Of a stretch of 64,000 nucleotides of DNA, positions 9,772 through 18,878 are shown one piece after another. Source of the DNA: Pseudomonas sp. RIT409. GTDB lineage: Bacteria; Pseudomonadota; Gammaproteobacteria; Pseudomonadales; Pseudomonadaceae. The stretch is taken from positions 310,001-374,000 of the forward strand of contig NZ_QARE02000002.1 in NCBI RefSeq assembly GCF_003052515.2, in the 5' to 3' direction. The position numbers and the translations under genes were made by a program. Every line of letters begins with the position of its first letter. Positions within the stretch are counted from its first letter, which is position 1. The notes under the pieces were generated by a model. It had not been told where the DNA came from and ran no database searches. It saw only the letters and a list, made by a program, of their open reading frames with translations.

Positions 9772-10299
9772 ATGCATCTGGCTCGCACGCGCTCTTTGTT
9801 CTTTCTGGCGTTTCTCGCTTGCGCGTTGATCGTGGGGGTGGCTGTCTATCTGCAGCATTACCTGGGCTCCTTCCCTTGTCCCTTGTGTCAGGCTCAGCGT
9901 GTTTTGCTGTCGATCTGTTCTGCTGCCTGCCTCATTGCCGCCTTGCATGCCCCCGGTAATACCGGCTGGCGCGTTTATTCAGGGCTGATCCTTGCGGTCA
10001 GTCTGACAGGTGCGGCGGTCGCCGCCCGGCAGGTCTGGTTGCAGGGGGCGCCGGCTGAGAATCTTGATGCGTGCGCCCAGAACTTGCTGTTCCTGCTCGA
10101 TACTCAACCCTGGTTGAAGGTGTTTTCATTGGTGATTGCCGGAAATGCTGGCTGTTCTGAAATCAACTGGTCGCTGTTCGGCATCAGTTTGCCCGAGTGG
10201 AGTCTGCTGGCGTTTTCAGGCATGACGCTGTTTGCGCTGTACTACCTTTTCGTCGAGTTTCGTAGGCCGAAGCCAATGAATACTGGGAATGCGGATTAA
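9772..10299 (+). CDS. dsbB: Disulfide bond formation protein, DsbB family (DsbH-like)
   Basis: Inner-membrane quinone-linked oxidoreductase that reoxidises periplasmic DsbA. The 175-residue protein has four predicted membrane spans. The first periplasmic active-site pair is C36-P-L-C39 in the classic DsbB loop, and a second cysteine pair lies in the second periplasmic loop (C of LDACAQN and C of GNAGCSEINW). Pseudomonads usually carry two dsbB paralogues; the one next to algQ is often called dsbH. Upstream, 9571-9771 holds no gene. Confidence 0.93.
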   Translation: MHLARTRSLFFLAFLACALIVGVAVYLQHYLGSFPCPLCQAQRVLLSICSAACLIAALHAPGNTGWRVYSGLILAVSLTGAAVAARQVWLQGAPAENLDACAQNLLFLLDTQPWLKVFSLVIAGNAGCSEINWSLFGISLPEWSLLAFSGMTLFALYYLFVEFRRPKPMNTGNAD

Positions 10300-10483
10300 A
10301 CGCTTGTATGAACTTTATCGACTGCGTACCTTGAAGGCCTGGTCGCGCGGGCATAATCTGGGCCGCACGCAACATCGGATCATGCTGCTGTCGACGTTTT
10401 TTCAAAGCCGGTTTTCATAGGCTACGAGCCGGATCGCCCCTTGGCTCCGGAGTCGAGGAGCCCTGAAAGGAAGAGAGAACATC

Positions 10484-10942
10484 ATGCTGGAAAGTTGCCA
10501 GAATGCTCAGGAACGCTGGGGTGGGGTTCACAAGCTGATCGACCGTTGGCTGCAGGAGCGCAACGAACTGATTCAGGCTTACGATGTGCTGGGCGCAGAG
10601 CCCGAAGCGCTGTCTGAAACCCGAAAGCAACTGCAGGAGTTCTGCGGCAGGCTGGTCGATTATGCATCGGCCGGTCACTTCGAAATCTACGAACAACTGA
10701 CCGGCGAGGCCAAGGCGTTTAACGATCAACGCGGCCTTGAACTGGCCGACACGCTCTATCCACGCATCGACGTCATCACTGAGAAACTGCTCGCGTTCAA
10801 TGATCTGTGCGATGAAGGCAAATGCGTCGCAGAAAAATTCAAGGAATTGGGCGGCTTGTTACACGAACGCTTCGAACTCGAAGATTGCCTGATCGAGGTG
10901 CTGCACAACGCGCACCAGGCACAGGACGCCGTTCAGGCTTGA
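10484..10942 (+). CDS. algQ: Anti-sigma-70 factor AlgQ (Rsd)
   Basis: Rsd/AlgQ binds the housekeeping sigma factor RpoD and shifts RNA polymerase toward alternative sigmas; in Pseudomonas it affects alginate and siderophore genes. The 152-residue all-helical protein begins [20 protein letters not shown] and contains the family stretch [24 protein letters not shown]-type ribosome-binding region precedes the ATG. A small hairpin (GGCTCC at 10443-10448 with GGAGCC at 10457-10462) lies in the leader, and a CATAAT-like -10 is near 10350. It ends in a shared terminator. Confidence 0.94.
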   Translation: MLESCQNAQERWGGVHKLIDRWLQERNELIQAYDVLGAEPEALSETRKQLQEFCGRLVDYASAGHFEIYEQLTGEAKAFNDQRGLELADTLYPRIDVITEKLLAFNDLCDEGKCVAEKFKELGGLLHERFELEDCLIEVLHNAHQAQDAVQA

Positions 10943-10955
10943 GCGGCTCGCTAAC

Positions 10956-10985
10956 AAAAAAGGGTGCCCTGTGGCACCCTTTTTT
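10956..10985. terminator. Bidirectional terminator between algQ and the FKBP gene
   Basis: A perfect 13-base stem, AAAAAAGGGTGCC / GGCACCCTTTTTT, with a CTGT loop. The A-run on one side and T-run on the other make it work for both convergent genes. Confidence 0.95.
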
Positions 10986-11021
10986 GTGCCGCTCACACGG
11001 CGAAGGCAGTGCCCTCACGCA

Positions 11022-11699
11022 TCACTGCGACACTGCCAGCAGCTCGATTTCGAAAACCAACGGTGTGTAAGGGTCGATCAAGTCACCTGCACCCTCTGCG
11101 CCGTATGCCTGTGCCGATGGAATCACGAGCCGCCATTTCGCCCCCACTGGCATGTCGGCCAGCGCCGTCGTCCAGCCTGCGATCACGCTGTCGAGCCGAA
11201 ACCATTGGGGCTGCTGGCTCTGGTCGAAAATCGTGCCGTCCGGCAGGCGTCCGACGTACTTCACCTGAACGCGGCCATTGATATCCGGTTTCGGCCCGCT
11301 CCCCGGCGTCAGCTCGGTCATGAGGATGCCATCGGCCAATTGGCGAACACCTGGCTTGGCTTTCTCGGCCTCCATGAAGCGACGTTCCTCCTTGAGTGCG
11401 GCTTCGGTCTGCGGCTCCGTCTGGCCTGAATTTTCAGCCTGAGCAAGGGCCGCATCATGGTCGCTCAGGATCTGCTCCATGCGCTCGGGCTTGATCGCCA
11501 GCGGCTTGTTTTGGTACGCCTGCTGCAAACCTTCGATCAGGGCCGGCAATTGCAGGTCCGGAGCCTCCTGGCGCAGGCGTTCCCCCAGACTTGCGCCCAA
11601 GCTATAGGCCAGATCATGAGCATTGTCGGCGGGCGGGGTATCGGTCGCGTGGGCAAGGGGTACCAAGAGGAACAACGACATAAACAGGTAGCGCGACAT
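11022..11699 (-). CDS. FKBP-type peptidyl-prolyl isomerase, exported
   Basis: Prolyl isomerase and chaperone-like protein of the periplasm. I start at the ATG at 11697-11699, preceded by GGAGAG; a longer in-frame start exists but lacks a signal. The 225-residue product has a signal peptide (MSRYLFMSLFLLVPLAHA), an FKBP_N dimerisation/helical region (about residues 22-120, including DLAYSLGASLGERL) and a C-terminal FKBP domain with VQVKYVGRLPDGTIFDQS and WRLVIPSAQAYGAEGAGD. It is convergent with algQ, as in other pseudomonads. Confidence 0.92.
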   Translation of the reverse strand: MSRYLFMSLFLLVPLAHATDTPPADNAHDLAYSLGASLGERLRQEAPDLQLPALIEGLQQAYQNKPLAIKPERMEQILSDHDAALAQAENSGQTEPQTEAALKEERRFMEAEKAKPGVRQLADGILMTELTPGSGPKPDINGRVQVKYVGRLPDGTIFDQSQQPQWFRLDSVIAGWTTALADMPVGAKWRLVIPSAQAYGAEGAGDLIDPYTPLVFEIELLAVSQ

Positions 11700-11880
11700 G
11701 AATGCTCTCCGGCCTGGGAAGTGGCGATTATGCCAGTGCCGAACGGGGAATGTGATGGCGGATGTGGGAGGATTTTGCGGGCCGTGCAACAGAGCAAAGA
11801 TTGTAGTGTCAAGATGCCCTAGCGGCGTAACGGGCAGAGGTCTAGTATGAGCCGCATTCAAATCAGCTAGGAGGAACGTC

Positions 11881-12957
11881 ATGTCGGCCACCAAGAAGCC
11901 AGTAAACACTCCGTTGCATTTGCTTCAACACCTCTCGAGCAGCTTGCTCGAACACCTTGAAGACGCCTGCTCCCAAGCCCTGGCTGATGCGGAAAAGCTG
12001 CTCGCCAAACTTGAAAAACAACGCGGTAAGGCGCAAGAAAAACTGCACAAGTCCCGCACCAAATTGCAGGACGCCGCCAGCGCCGGTAAGGCCAAGGCAC
12101 AGGCCAAAGCCAAAGACGCCGTCGCCGAACTCGAAGCCCTGCTCGATGCTTTGAAGGACCGTCAAACCGAAACCCGCACGTACATCCAGAACCTCAAGCG
12201 CGATGCACAGGAGAGCCTTAAGCTGGCGCAAGGCATTGGTCGTGTAAAAGAAGCGGTGGCCAAGGCGTTGAGTGACCGTGCGGCCAAGGCTCCGGCAAAA
12301 GCCCCGTCCAAGGCGCCTTCGAAGCTGGCAACCAAGCCCGCGGCGAAAGCACCGACAAAGGCACCTGCAAAAGTAGCGGCGGCCAAGCCTGCTGCCGCAA
12401 AACCGGTTGCGACCAAGCTGGCTGGTAAAGCGCCTGTTAAAACGGCTGCGGCCAAGCCCGCTGCTAAAACTGCCGGTACTAGAGCTGCTGCCGCTAAGGC
12501 CCCCGTTGCGGCCAAACCGGCCGCCAAGGCATCCGCCAAGCCAACCGTAAAAGCACCGGCTGCCGCCAAAGCTTCGACAAAAGCGGCCACTGCCAAAACC
12601 GCCGCCAAACCTGCACCCGTTGCTGCCAAGCCCGCGGCCAAGCCAGTCGCGAAGTCCGCGGCCAAGGCTTCATCCACCGCAGCGGCCAAGCCAGTCGCGG
12701 CCAAGCCCGTGACGAAGCAGACGAGCGCTGCAAAAACGGCGGCCAAACCAGCAGCGGCGAAAACCGCCGTAAAAGCTGCCCGCAAGCCTGCTGCTGCCAA
12801 GCCTGCGGCAAAGTCGGCCAAACCTTCAACTCCCGCGGCCTCGGCGGCCAAACCTGCGGCACCCGCGCCAGCCGCATCGACCTCGGCCCCTGCTCCAGCA
12901 GCGCCGACCGCGCCGGCTACTGCGTCGACCGGCTCGTCCTCGACCAGCGCTTCTTAA
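11881..12957 (+). CDS. algP: AlgP (AlgR3), histone H1-like protein
   Basis: Regulator of alginate genes with a eukaryotic-H1-like tail, thought to bind DNA through its basic repeats. The N-terminal about 130 residues are a helical, coiled-coil-like domain (LLEHLEDACSQALADAEKLLAKL). From about residue 135 to the end the protein is almost entirely Lys/Ala/Pro with repeated KPAA, KAPA and AAKP units, encoded by imperfect 12-base repeats. Total 358 residues. A GGAGG site precedes the ATG. The tail length is expected to vary between strains because of the repeats. The stop overlaps the convergent TIGR02444 gene by four bases. Confidence 0.95.
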   Translation: MSATKKPVNTPLHLLQHLSSSLLEHLEDACSQALADAEKLLAKLEKQRGKAQEKLHKSRTKLQDAASAGKAKAQAKAKDAVAELEALLDALKDRQTETRTYIQNLKRDAQESLKLAQGIGRVKEAVAKALSDRAAKAPAKAPSKAPSKLATKPAAKAPTKAPAKVAAAKPAAAKPVATKLAGKAPVKTAAAKPAAKTAGTRAAAAKAPVAAKPAAKASAKPTVKAPAAAKASTKAATAKTAAKPAPVAAKPAAKPVAKSAAKASSTAAAKPVAAKPVTKQTSAAKTAAKPAAAKTAVKAARKPAAAKPAAKSAKPSTPAASAAKPAAPAPAASTSAPAPAAPTAPATASTGSSSTSAS

Positions 12958-13427
12958 GCCGCGTCCAGCCCGACGCGTTGCAGCACTTGCAGCGCGTCGG
13001 GCGATTGAGTCCCCGCTTTTCCCGCCAGCGCCTTCAGCCACGCCCCCGCTGCCTGCACGTCCTGCCTGGGCCAGTTCTGCACCAGTCGCTGCAGCCTGAC
13101 CAGCAGTTCGCGTTCGGCGTCCAGCTCCAATCCCTTCAACCGTTCCCGTAACGCGCCCAATTCTTCGTCGGCGGCGGCCGCTGCTTTCCATCGCGTCCGG
13201 ATGGCTCTCAGCGGGCCTACCACGTCGTCGTGCCAAGGGGTCGCCAATTGTCTGATTTCTTCGGCGCGTTCCGGGTCGAAGGGAATGCGCCGTTGGTCCA
13301 GCCAGACGCCACACAACAGCGCACACACATTGCCCCCATTGGTTTGTAGCGCGAGGCAGGCCTGCTCAACGCCGGGTCTGGCGTAGAAATCAAGGGTAAA
13401 GCTCCAAAGGTCGGAAGGCATCGTCAT
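12954..13427 (-). CDS. TIGR02444 family protein
   Basis: A 157-residue helical protein starting MTMPSDLWSFTLDFYARPGVEQACLAL, with NGGNVCALLCGVWLD typical of the TIGR02444 family. Function is unknown. No membrane segment or catalytic motif is visible. It is convergent with algP (four-base overlap of the stops) and divergent from the ABC-F gene with 40 bases between starts, so the two promoters must overlap. Confidence 0.82.
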   Translation of the reverse strand: MTMPSDLWSFTLDFYARPGVEQACLALQTNGGNVCALLCGVWLDQRRIPFDPERAEEIRQLATPWHDDVVGPLRAIRTRWKAAAAADEELGALRERLKGLELDAERELLVRLQRLVQNWPRQDVQAAGAWLKALAGKAGTQSPDALQVLQRVGLDAA

Positions 13428-13467
13428 CTACCTGTTTTGGGCGAAGCTGGTAGACTCCGCCGCCATT

Positions 13468-15378
13468 ATGATCAGACTTCAGAGCCTTACCTTACAGCGT
13501 GGTCCGCAGCGTCTGCTAGAAGATGCCGAGATGACCTTGCACGCCGGTCAGAAAGCCGGCCTGATCGGCGCCAACGGTGCCGGTAAATCCAGCCTGTTCG
13601 CCTTGCTTCGTGGCGAATTGTCTCCCGACAACGGCGATTGTTCGCTGCCTGCGGATTGGCGTATTGCCCATATGCGCCAGGAAGTCGATACCCTCGAACG
13701 CCTGGCGGTGGACTACGTCCTCGATGGGGATGTACGGCTGCGTCAGGTCCAGCGCGACCTTGCGGCGGCAGAAGCGGCCCAGGACGGGGCTGCCCAAGCA
13801 CGCCTGCATTCGGAGCTGGACAGCGCCGACGGCTACACCGCCGATGCCCGCGCACGCAAATTGCTCGCCGGCCTGGGGTTCACCAACGAGCAGATGGAGC
13901 GTCAGGTGGGCAGTTTTTCCGGCGGCTGGCGGATGCGGCTGAACCTGGCGCAGGCCTTGATGTGCCCCTCGGATCTGCTATTGCTCGACGAGCCGACCAA
14001 CCACTTGGATCTCGACGCGATTTTGTGGCTCGAAGACTGGCTCAAGGGCTACCCAGGCACCCTGCTGCTGATTTCCCACGACCGGGATTTCCTTGACGCG
14101 GTGGTGGATCACGTCGCGCATGTCGAGCAGAAGAAAATCACGCTCTACCGCGGTGGCTACAGCGCCTTCGAGCGCGCCCGTGCCGAACGTCTGGCTCAGC
14201 AGCAACAGGCCTACGAGAAGCAACAGGCCCAGCGCGCGCACATGGAAAAGTACATCGCCCGCTTCAAGGCTCAGGCGACCAAGGCCCGCCAGGCCCAGAG
14301 CCGGATCAAAGCACTGGAGCGTATGGAAGAGCTGTCCGCCGCCCATGTCGACTCGCCGTTCAATTTCACTTTTCGTGAATCCGACAAGATTTCCAGCCCT
14401 TTGCTGGATTTGTCAGACGCGCGTCTGGGCTATGGCGACAAAACCATTTTGCAGAAGGTCAAGCTGCAGCTGACGCCGGGAGCCCGTATCGGCTTGCTGG
14501 GCCCCAACGGGGCAGGTAAGTCCACCCTGATCAAAAACCTCTCTGGCGAGCTGTCACCCTTGAGCGGGCGGCTGTTGCGGGGTGAGAACACCGTGGTCGG
14601 CTACTTCGCCCAACACCAGCTTGATTCGCTGGATGCCAAGGCCAGTCCGTTGCTGCACCTGCAACGCATCGCTCCTGCCGAGCGCGAACAGGCACTGCGC
14701 GATTTTCTGGGCGGTTTTGACTTCCGGGGTGCGCGGCTGGAAGAGCCGGTGTTGAATTTCTCCGGCGGCGAAAAGGCCCGTCTCGCATTGGCGTTGATTG
14801 CCTGGGACAAACCGAACCTGCTGCTGCTCGATGAGCCGACCAACCACCTGGACCTGGAAATGCGTCTGGCGCTGACCCTGGCGTTGCAGGAGTTCAGCGG
14901 GGCGGTGCTGGTGGTCTCTCACGATCGTCACCTGCTCAAGAGCACGACCGACAACTTCCTGCTGGTCGCTGACGGGGCGGTCGAGGAATTCGACGGCGAT
15001 CTCGACGATTACACCCGCTGGCTGGCGGACTATCGTCAGCGCAACGCACCGGTGAGCAACACGCAGGTCAACCCTGACAAAACCGATAAGAAGGCTCAGC
15101 GCCAGCAGGCCGCGGCCCTTCGGCAGCAGTTGGCGCCGCACAAGCGAGAAGCAGAAAAGCTGGAAAAGGAATTGGGTACGGTTCACGAGAAACTGGCGAA
15201 GATCGAAGCGGCGTTGGGCGACAGTGCGGTTTACGATGCCGCCAACAAGGACAAGCTGCGCGATTTGCTCGCCGATCAGGCAAAGTTAAAGAGTCGCGAG
15301 TCCGAGCTTGAAGAAGCCTGGATGGAAGCCCTCGAGTTACTCGAGTCGATGCAGGCCGAACTGGAAGCGCTGTCCTGA
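13468..15378 (+). CDS. yheS: ABC-F ATPase, YheS type
   Basis: Soluble protein with two ATP-binding cassettes and no membrane domain. ABC-F proteins act on the ribosome. The 636-residue chain has Walker A GANGAGKSS and GPNGAGKST, signature loops SFSGGWRMRL and NFSGGEKARL, and Walker B LLLLDEPTNHLDL twice. The basic interdomain linker (about residues 235-300) contains the tip region, and a C-terminal coiled coil (about 540-636) follows. The N-terminus MIRLQSLTLQRGPQRLLEDAE and the linker resemble YheS more than Uup or EttA. The stop overlaps the next ATG by one base. Confidence 0.93.
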   Translation: MIRLQSLTLQRGPQRLLEDAEMTLHAGQKAGLIGANGAGKSSLFALLRGELSPDNGDCSLPADWRIAHMRQEVDTLERLAVDYVLDGDVRLRQVQRDLAAAEAAQDGAAQARLHSELDSADGYTADARARKLLAGLGFTNEQMERQVGSFSGGWRMRLNLAQALMCPSDLLLLDEPTNHLDLDAILWLEDWLKGYPGTLLLISHDRDFLDAVVDHVAHVEQKKITLYRGGYSAFERARAERLAQQQQAYEKQQAQRAHMEKYIARFKAQATKARQAQSRIKALERMEELSAAHVDSPFNFTFRESDKISSPLLDLSDARLGYGDKTILQKVKLQLTPGARIGLLGPNGAGKSTLIKNLSGELSPLSGRLLRGENTVVGYFAQHQLDSLDAKASPLLHLQRIAPAEREQALRDFLGGFDFRGARLEEPVLNFSGGEKARLALALIAWDKPNLLLLDEPTNHLDLEMRLALTLALQEFSGAVLVVSHDRHLLKSTTDNFLLVADGAVEEFDGDLDDYTRWLADYRQRNAPVSNTQVNPDKTDKKAQRQQAAALRQQLAPHKREAEKLEKELGTVHEKLAKIEAALGDSAVYDAANKDKLRDLLADQAKLKSRESELEEAWMEALELLESMQAELEALS

Positions 15379-15983
15379 TGGAGTCGTTGGCCTTGCCGGT
15401 GCCCGCTTATTGGATCGAACCGATTCTGGTTGGCTTGCAAATCCTGCTGATTCTGTTGATCGGCTACGCCCTGCAGCGCTTTGTCGGGCGCTTTCTCACC
15501 CGCATCGCCGAGCGCTATCCGTTGTTGCCGCCTGAGTTGCTGGTGATGGTGCGAGGTGGTTTGCGCTGGCTGATCATGGGGACGGCCTTGGTGGCGGTGC
15601 TGGGCCGCCTGGGTGTATCGGCCTCGGTGTTGTGGGCGGCGCTTTCAGGCTTCGTCGCCGTTGCAGCTGTCGCCTTTTTCGCCATGTGGAGCGTGCTCTC
15701 CAATCTGCTGTGCGCGGTGTTCATCTTCACCATGGGTCCATTTCGCATCGGTGATGTGGTTGAACTGGTGGACACGACGGACAAGCCGGGTATCAAAGGT
15801 CGTGTGACCGCTATCAATCTGATGTTTACCACACTGGTCGAGTCCGCCGAGCTGGGTGGCACATTGGTCCAGGTGCCCAATAGTCAGTTTTTCCAGAAGT
15901 CGATTCGCCGCTGGCGCGGTACTGACGGGGTAGCCATTATTTCCGGGGAAAACCGGGCGAGCGACGGCGCAGTGCCGAAATAG
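15378..15983 (+). CDS. Short MscS-family mechanosensitive channel protein
   Basis: A 201-residue membrane protein of the small-conductance mechanosensitive channel family. It has N-terminal spans at about residues 15-35, 52-72 and 80-100 and the MscS core AFFAMWSVLSNLLCAVFIFTM followed by the beta domain GPFRIGDVVELVDTTDKPGIKGRV and VQVPNSQFFQKSI. It lacks the C-terminal alpha/beta domain of full MscS, ending just after the beta domain. The start overlaps the yheS stop (TGATG), so it is probably coupled to it. Confidence 0.88.
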   Translation: MESLALPVPAYWIEPILVGLQILLILLIGYALQRFVGRFLTRIAERYPLLPPELLVMVRGGLRWLIMGTALVAVLGRLGVSASVLWAALSGFVAVAAVAFFAMWSVLSNLLCAVFIFTMGPFRIGDVVELVDTTDKPGIKGRVTAINLMFTTLVESAELGGTLVQVPNSQFFQKSIRRWRGTDGVAIISGENRASDGAVPK

Positions 15984-16088
15984 CCTCACAGTTGCCTGCG
16001 AACTCGGCGTAACAGTTACAAACCATTGGTTTTTGTCCGTCACAGGCACTAGTTTAGGGCGCAGCTTTCGTTCTCCCTGAGGTGTGCA

Positions 16089-16715
16089 ATGTCGCTTGAA
16101 ACGTGGCTGGCCTTCTTCGCTGCTTGTTGGGTCATCAGTCTGTCTCCAGGCGCCGGTGCGATCGCATCGATGTCCAGTGGCCTGCAATATGGGTTTTTGC
16201 GCGGCTACTGGAACGCCCTGGGCTTGCAGCTGGCGCTCATTGTCCAGATTGCGATCGTTGCCGCGGGGCTGGGTGCCGTCCTTGCGACGTCGGCGCTGGC
16301 CTTTACGCTGATCAAATGGTTTGGTGTCGCCTACCTGGTGTACCTGGGCATCAAGCAGTGGCGTGCCTTGCCGAGCGACCTTGCCGATAGCGATTCCGCT
16401 CGCCCGGTGGGCAAGCCGCTGGCGTTGGTGACACGGGGCTTTCTGGTCAATATCAGTAACCCGAAGGCGCTGGTGTTCATGCTGGCGATCCTGCCGCAGT
16501 TCATCGACCCCCACCTTCCACTGCTTCCGCAGTACCTCACGATCGGCGCGACGATGGTCAGTGTCGATCTGATTGTGATGGCGGGCTATACGGGGCTGGC
16601 TGCGAAGGTGTTACGTGCCCTCAAGACGCCACGGCAGCAGCGGCGGATGAACCGCACCTTCGCCGGTTTGTTCGTCAGCGCGGCGGCGTTTCTGGCGACC
16701 CTGCATCGGGCTTGA
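16089..16715 (+). CDS. LysE/RhtB family amino acid exporter
   Basis: A 208-residue inner-membrane efflux protein with about six spans. The N-terminal SLETWLAFFAACWVISLSPGAGAIASMSSGLQYG contains the LysE/RhtB signature (SPGAGAI in place of PGP), and VNISNPKALVFMLAILPQF is the second conserved motif. Substrate cannot be read from sequence; amino acids or homoserine lactone-like compounds are family possibilities. A GAGGTG site precedes the ATG. Just upstream, ACAAACC and GGTTTTTGT near 16019-16037 form an imperfect inverted repeat of unknown role. Confidence 0.9.
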   Translation: MSLETWLAFFAACWVISLSPGAGAIASMSSGLQYGFLRGYWNALGLQLALIVQIAIVAAGLGAVLATSALAFTLIKWFGVAYLVYLGIKQWRALPSDLADSDSARPVGKPLALVTRGFLVNISNPKALVFMLAILPQFIDPHLPLLPQYLTIGATMVSVDLIVMAGYTGLAAKVLRALKTPRQQRRMNRTFAGLFVSAAAFLATLHRA

Positions 16716-16868
16716 TCGCACCCGCGCTGCTGCAGTCATACCTTTCCCGGTGGGGCGTCATTGAGACTGCCGACACCGGGAAATCATACCTGCGAAGAAG
16801 AGCGCTTGAGTGCGCGACGTTCAACATGAACAATAGCAACCCTTCGCATTCCTATTTGAGATCCACTC

Positions 16869-18764
16869 ATGTTTCCCGCTTCTCGCTATTTGGCCTGCCT
16901 GGGCTTGATGCTCGTGAGTCTATTGAGCACGCCTGCCTCGGCAGGTGCCGTCGATGGCGCTGCCCAGGCGCTGCACTTGCTCGATTACGTGAGTGCCGAT
17001 TACCCGCCGACGGTGGCTGATGGAAAGGTTGTCGATGAGGCCGAATACCAAGAGCAGGTGGAGTTTCTGGGTGCACTGGCTGGCTTGATCGAGGCGCTGC
17101 CTCCGCGGGCGGAGCGCGGCGAACTGGCCCAAGGCGTCAAGGCATTACAAGGTGCTGTCGATCAGAAGCGGGACGGGACCGTCGTCGCACGCCAGGCGCG
17201 TCAGCTCGGTGCGAAGCTGGCAGCGTCCTACGAGGTGAGTCAGGCGCCTGTCATCACGCCGGACCCCTCCCGTGGCGCGCCGCTCTATGCACAGAACTGT
17301 TCCGTGTGCCACGGCGAAGTCGGCGGCGGTGATGGCCCGGCGAGCATTGGCATGACGCCCTCTCCGGCCAATCTGCGGGACGCGGCGCGACTGGACCGAC
17401 TGAGTCTCTACGATATCTTCAACACCCTCGGTCTGGGCATCGAGGGGACTGACATGCCCTCGTTCGCCGACCAGATGGACGAGCGTCAGCGTTGGGACGT
17501 CGCGACCTACATCGCGGGTTTCAGCGCTGAGAAACAGGCTCAGCCGGTCAAGACGTTCAACCTCCCTGATCTCGCACGCCAGACGCCTGCCGAAATCGCG
17601 TCAGCCGAAGGCGCACAGGCGGCTGCCGCGTTTCGAGCCCAGCGTGCTCAGCCGCCGCAGGTGCAGCGTGGCCCGGCGCAGTTGCTCGACTACACCCGTG
17701 CGACGCTGGACAAAAGCCTTGCCGCGTATCAGGCCGGTGATCGCGAACAGGCGTATGACCTTTCGGTGGCCGCCTACCTCGAAGGTTTCGAGTTGGTGGA
17801 AAGCTCGTTGGATAACGTCGACGCCAACGTGCGCAAGGATACCGAAAAGGCGCTGATGGCTTACCGGCAAGCCCTGCAGGATGGGTTGCCACCTGCCCAG
17901 GCCGCCGAGAGGCTCGACGCGGCGAAGCTGAAATTGCAGGCATCGGCGGACTTGCTTGGCAGCGATGGCCTGAGCACCTCGTTGAGCTTCATTTCCGGTC
18001 TGCTGATTCTGCTGCGGGAGGGGCTGGAGGCGATTCTGGTGTTGGCGGCGATTCTGGCGTTTCTGCGCAACACCGGGCAGCAATCGGCGGTGCGCAGCGT
18101 AAACGCCGGCTGGGGCTTGGCGCTGCTCGCAGGGCTGGGAACCTGGGCGCTGGCGGCGTATGTGATCGACGTCAGTGGCTCGCAGCGTGAATTGTTGGAG
18201 GGCGCCACTGCGCTGTTCGCCAGCGTCATGGTGCTGTGGCTGGGCGTCTGGATGCACGACCGTCGCCATGCAGCGGCCTGGCAGGACTACATCAAGAGCA
18301 GCCTGGTCGGCGGTGGTGGCCGCTTCGGCTTCGCGGTGCTCGCGTTCTTCTCGGTCTATCGCGAGTTGTTCGAAGTGATCCTGTTCTACGAGACCCTGTG
18401 GTTGCAGGCAGGTCCGGCCGGGCATAACGCTGTGTTGGCCGGGGGCGCCACAGCGCTGGTACTTTTGGTCGGCTTGGCCTGGGTGATATTGCGCGGCTCG
18501 GCGAAGCTGCCTCTGGCCATGTTCTTTGGTATCAACGCCGCGCTGTTGTGCGCGCTTTCCGTCGTATTTGCCGGGCATGGTGTCAAAGCGTTGCAAGAGG
18601 CCGGCATCTTCGGAACACGTCCGGTGCCGTTCTTCGAGTTCGACTGGCTGGGCATTCACGCCGATGCGTACTCACTGAGCGCTCAGGCCATCGCCTTGAT
18701 CGCGATTGCCATACTGTATGGCCGTAGTCGTCTGGTGGAAAAGCGTCGCATCGAAGCTGCTTGA
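16869..18764 (+). CDS. Cytochrome c-FTR1 iron permease fusion
   Basis: A 631-residue membrane protein in which a periplasmic cytochrome c domain is fused to an FTR1/EfeU-type iron permease. A signal peptide (first about 25 residues) precedes a helical region, then the haem-binding motif C144-S-V-C147-H148 with the axial Met candidate in TDMPSFAD. The permease half, from about residue 370, has the two Fe-binding motifs R383-E-G-L-E387 and R498-E-L-F-E502, each inside a membrane span. The fusion suggests that ferrous iron oxidation or electron transfer is coupled to uptake. No convincing Fur box was found in the 153 bases upstream. Confidence 0.92.
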   Translation: MFPASRYLACLGLMLVSLLSTPASAGAVDGAAQALHLLDYVSADYPPTVADGKVVDEAEYQEQVEFLGALAGLIEALPPRAERGELAQGVKALQGAVDQKRDGTVVARQARQLGAKLAASYEVSQAPVITPDPSRGAPLYAQNCSVCHGEVGGGDGPASIGMTPSPANLRDAARLDRLSLYDIFNTLGLGIEGTDMPSFADQMDERQRWDVATYIAGFSAEKQAQPVKTFNLPDLARQTPAEIASAEGAQAAAAFRAQRAQPPQVQRGPAQLLDYTRATLDKSLAAYQAGDREQAYDLSVAAYLEGFELVESSLDNVDANVRKDTEKALMAYRQALQDGLPPAQAAERLDAAKLKLQASADLLGSDGLSTSLSFISGLLILLREGLEAILVLAAILAFLRNTGQQSAVRSVNAGWGLALLAGLGTWALAAYVIDVSGSQRELLEGATALFASVMVLWLGVWMHDRRHAAAWQDYIKSSLVGGGGRFGFAVLAFFSVYRELFEVILFYETLWLQAGPAGHNAVLAGGATALVLLVGLAWVILRGSAKLPLAMFFGINAALLCALSVVFAGHGVKALQEAGIFGTRPVPFFEFDWLGIHADAYSLSAQAIALIAIAILYGRSRLVEKRRIEAA

Positions 18765-18878
18765 AACCTGTTAAGGGGCTGCCGCATGGCGCCCCTTTCC
18801 GTCACGCAAATCGCGACGCACACGTCGTGGTTCGGCCCATACGGTTCACTAGAAAATCGTCACCAGGACTTTTCAATC

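Noticed and set aside
12162..12851. Ala/Leu-rich leftward frame opposite algP
   Set aside because: Produced by the repetitive Lys/Ala/Pro coding sequence of algP read backward.
16716..16868. Fur box before the cytochrome c-FTR1 gene
   Set aside because: No 19-base stretch resembles the consensus well enough, despite the iron-related function.
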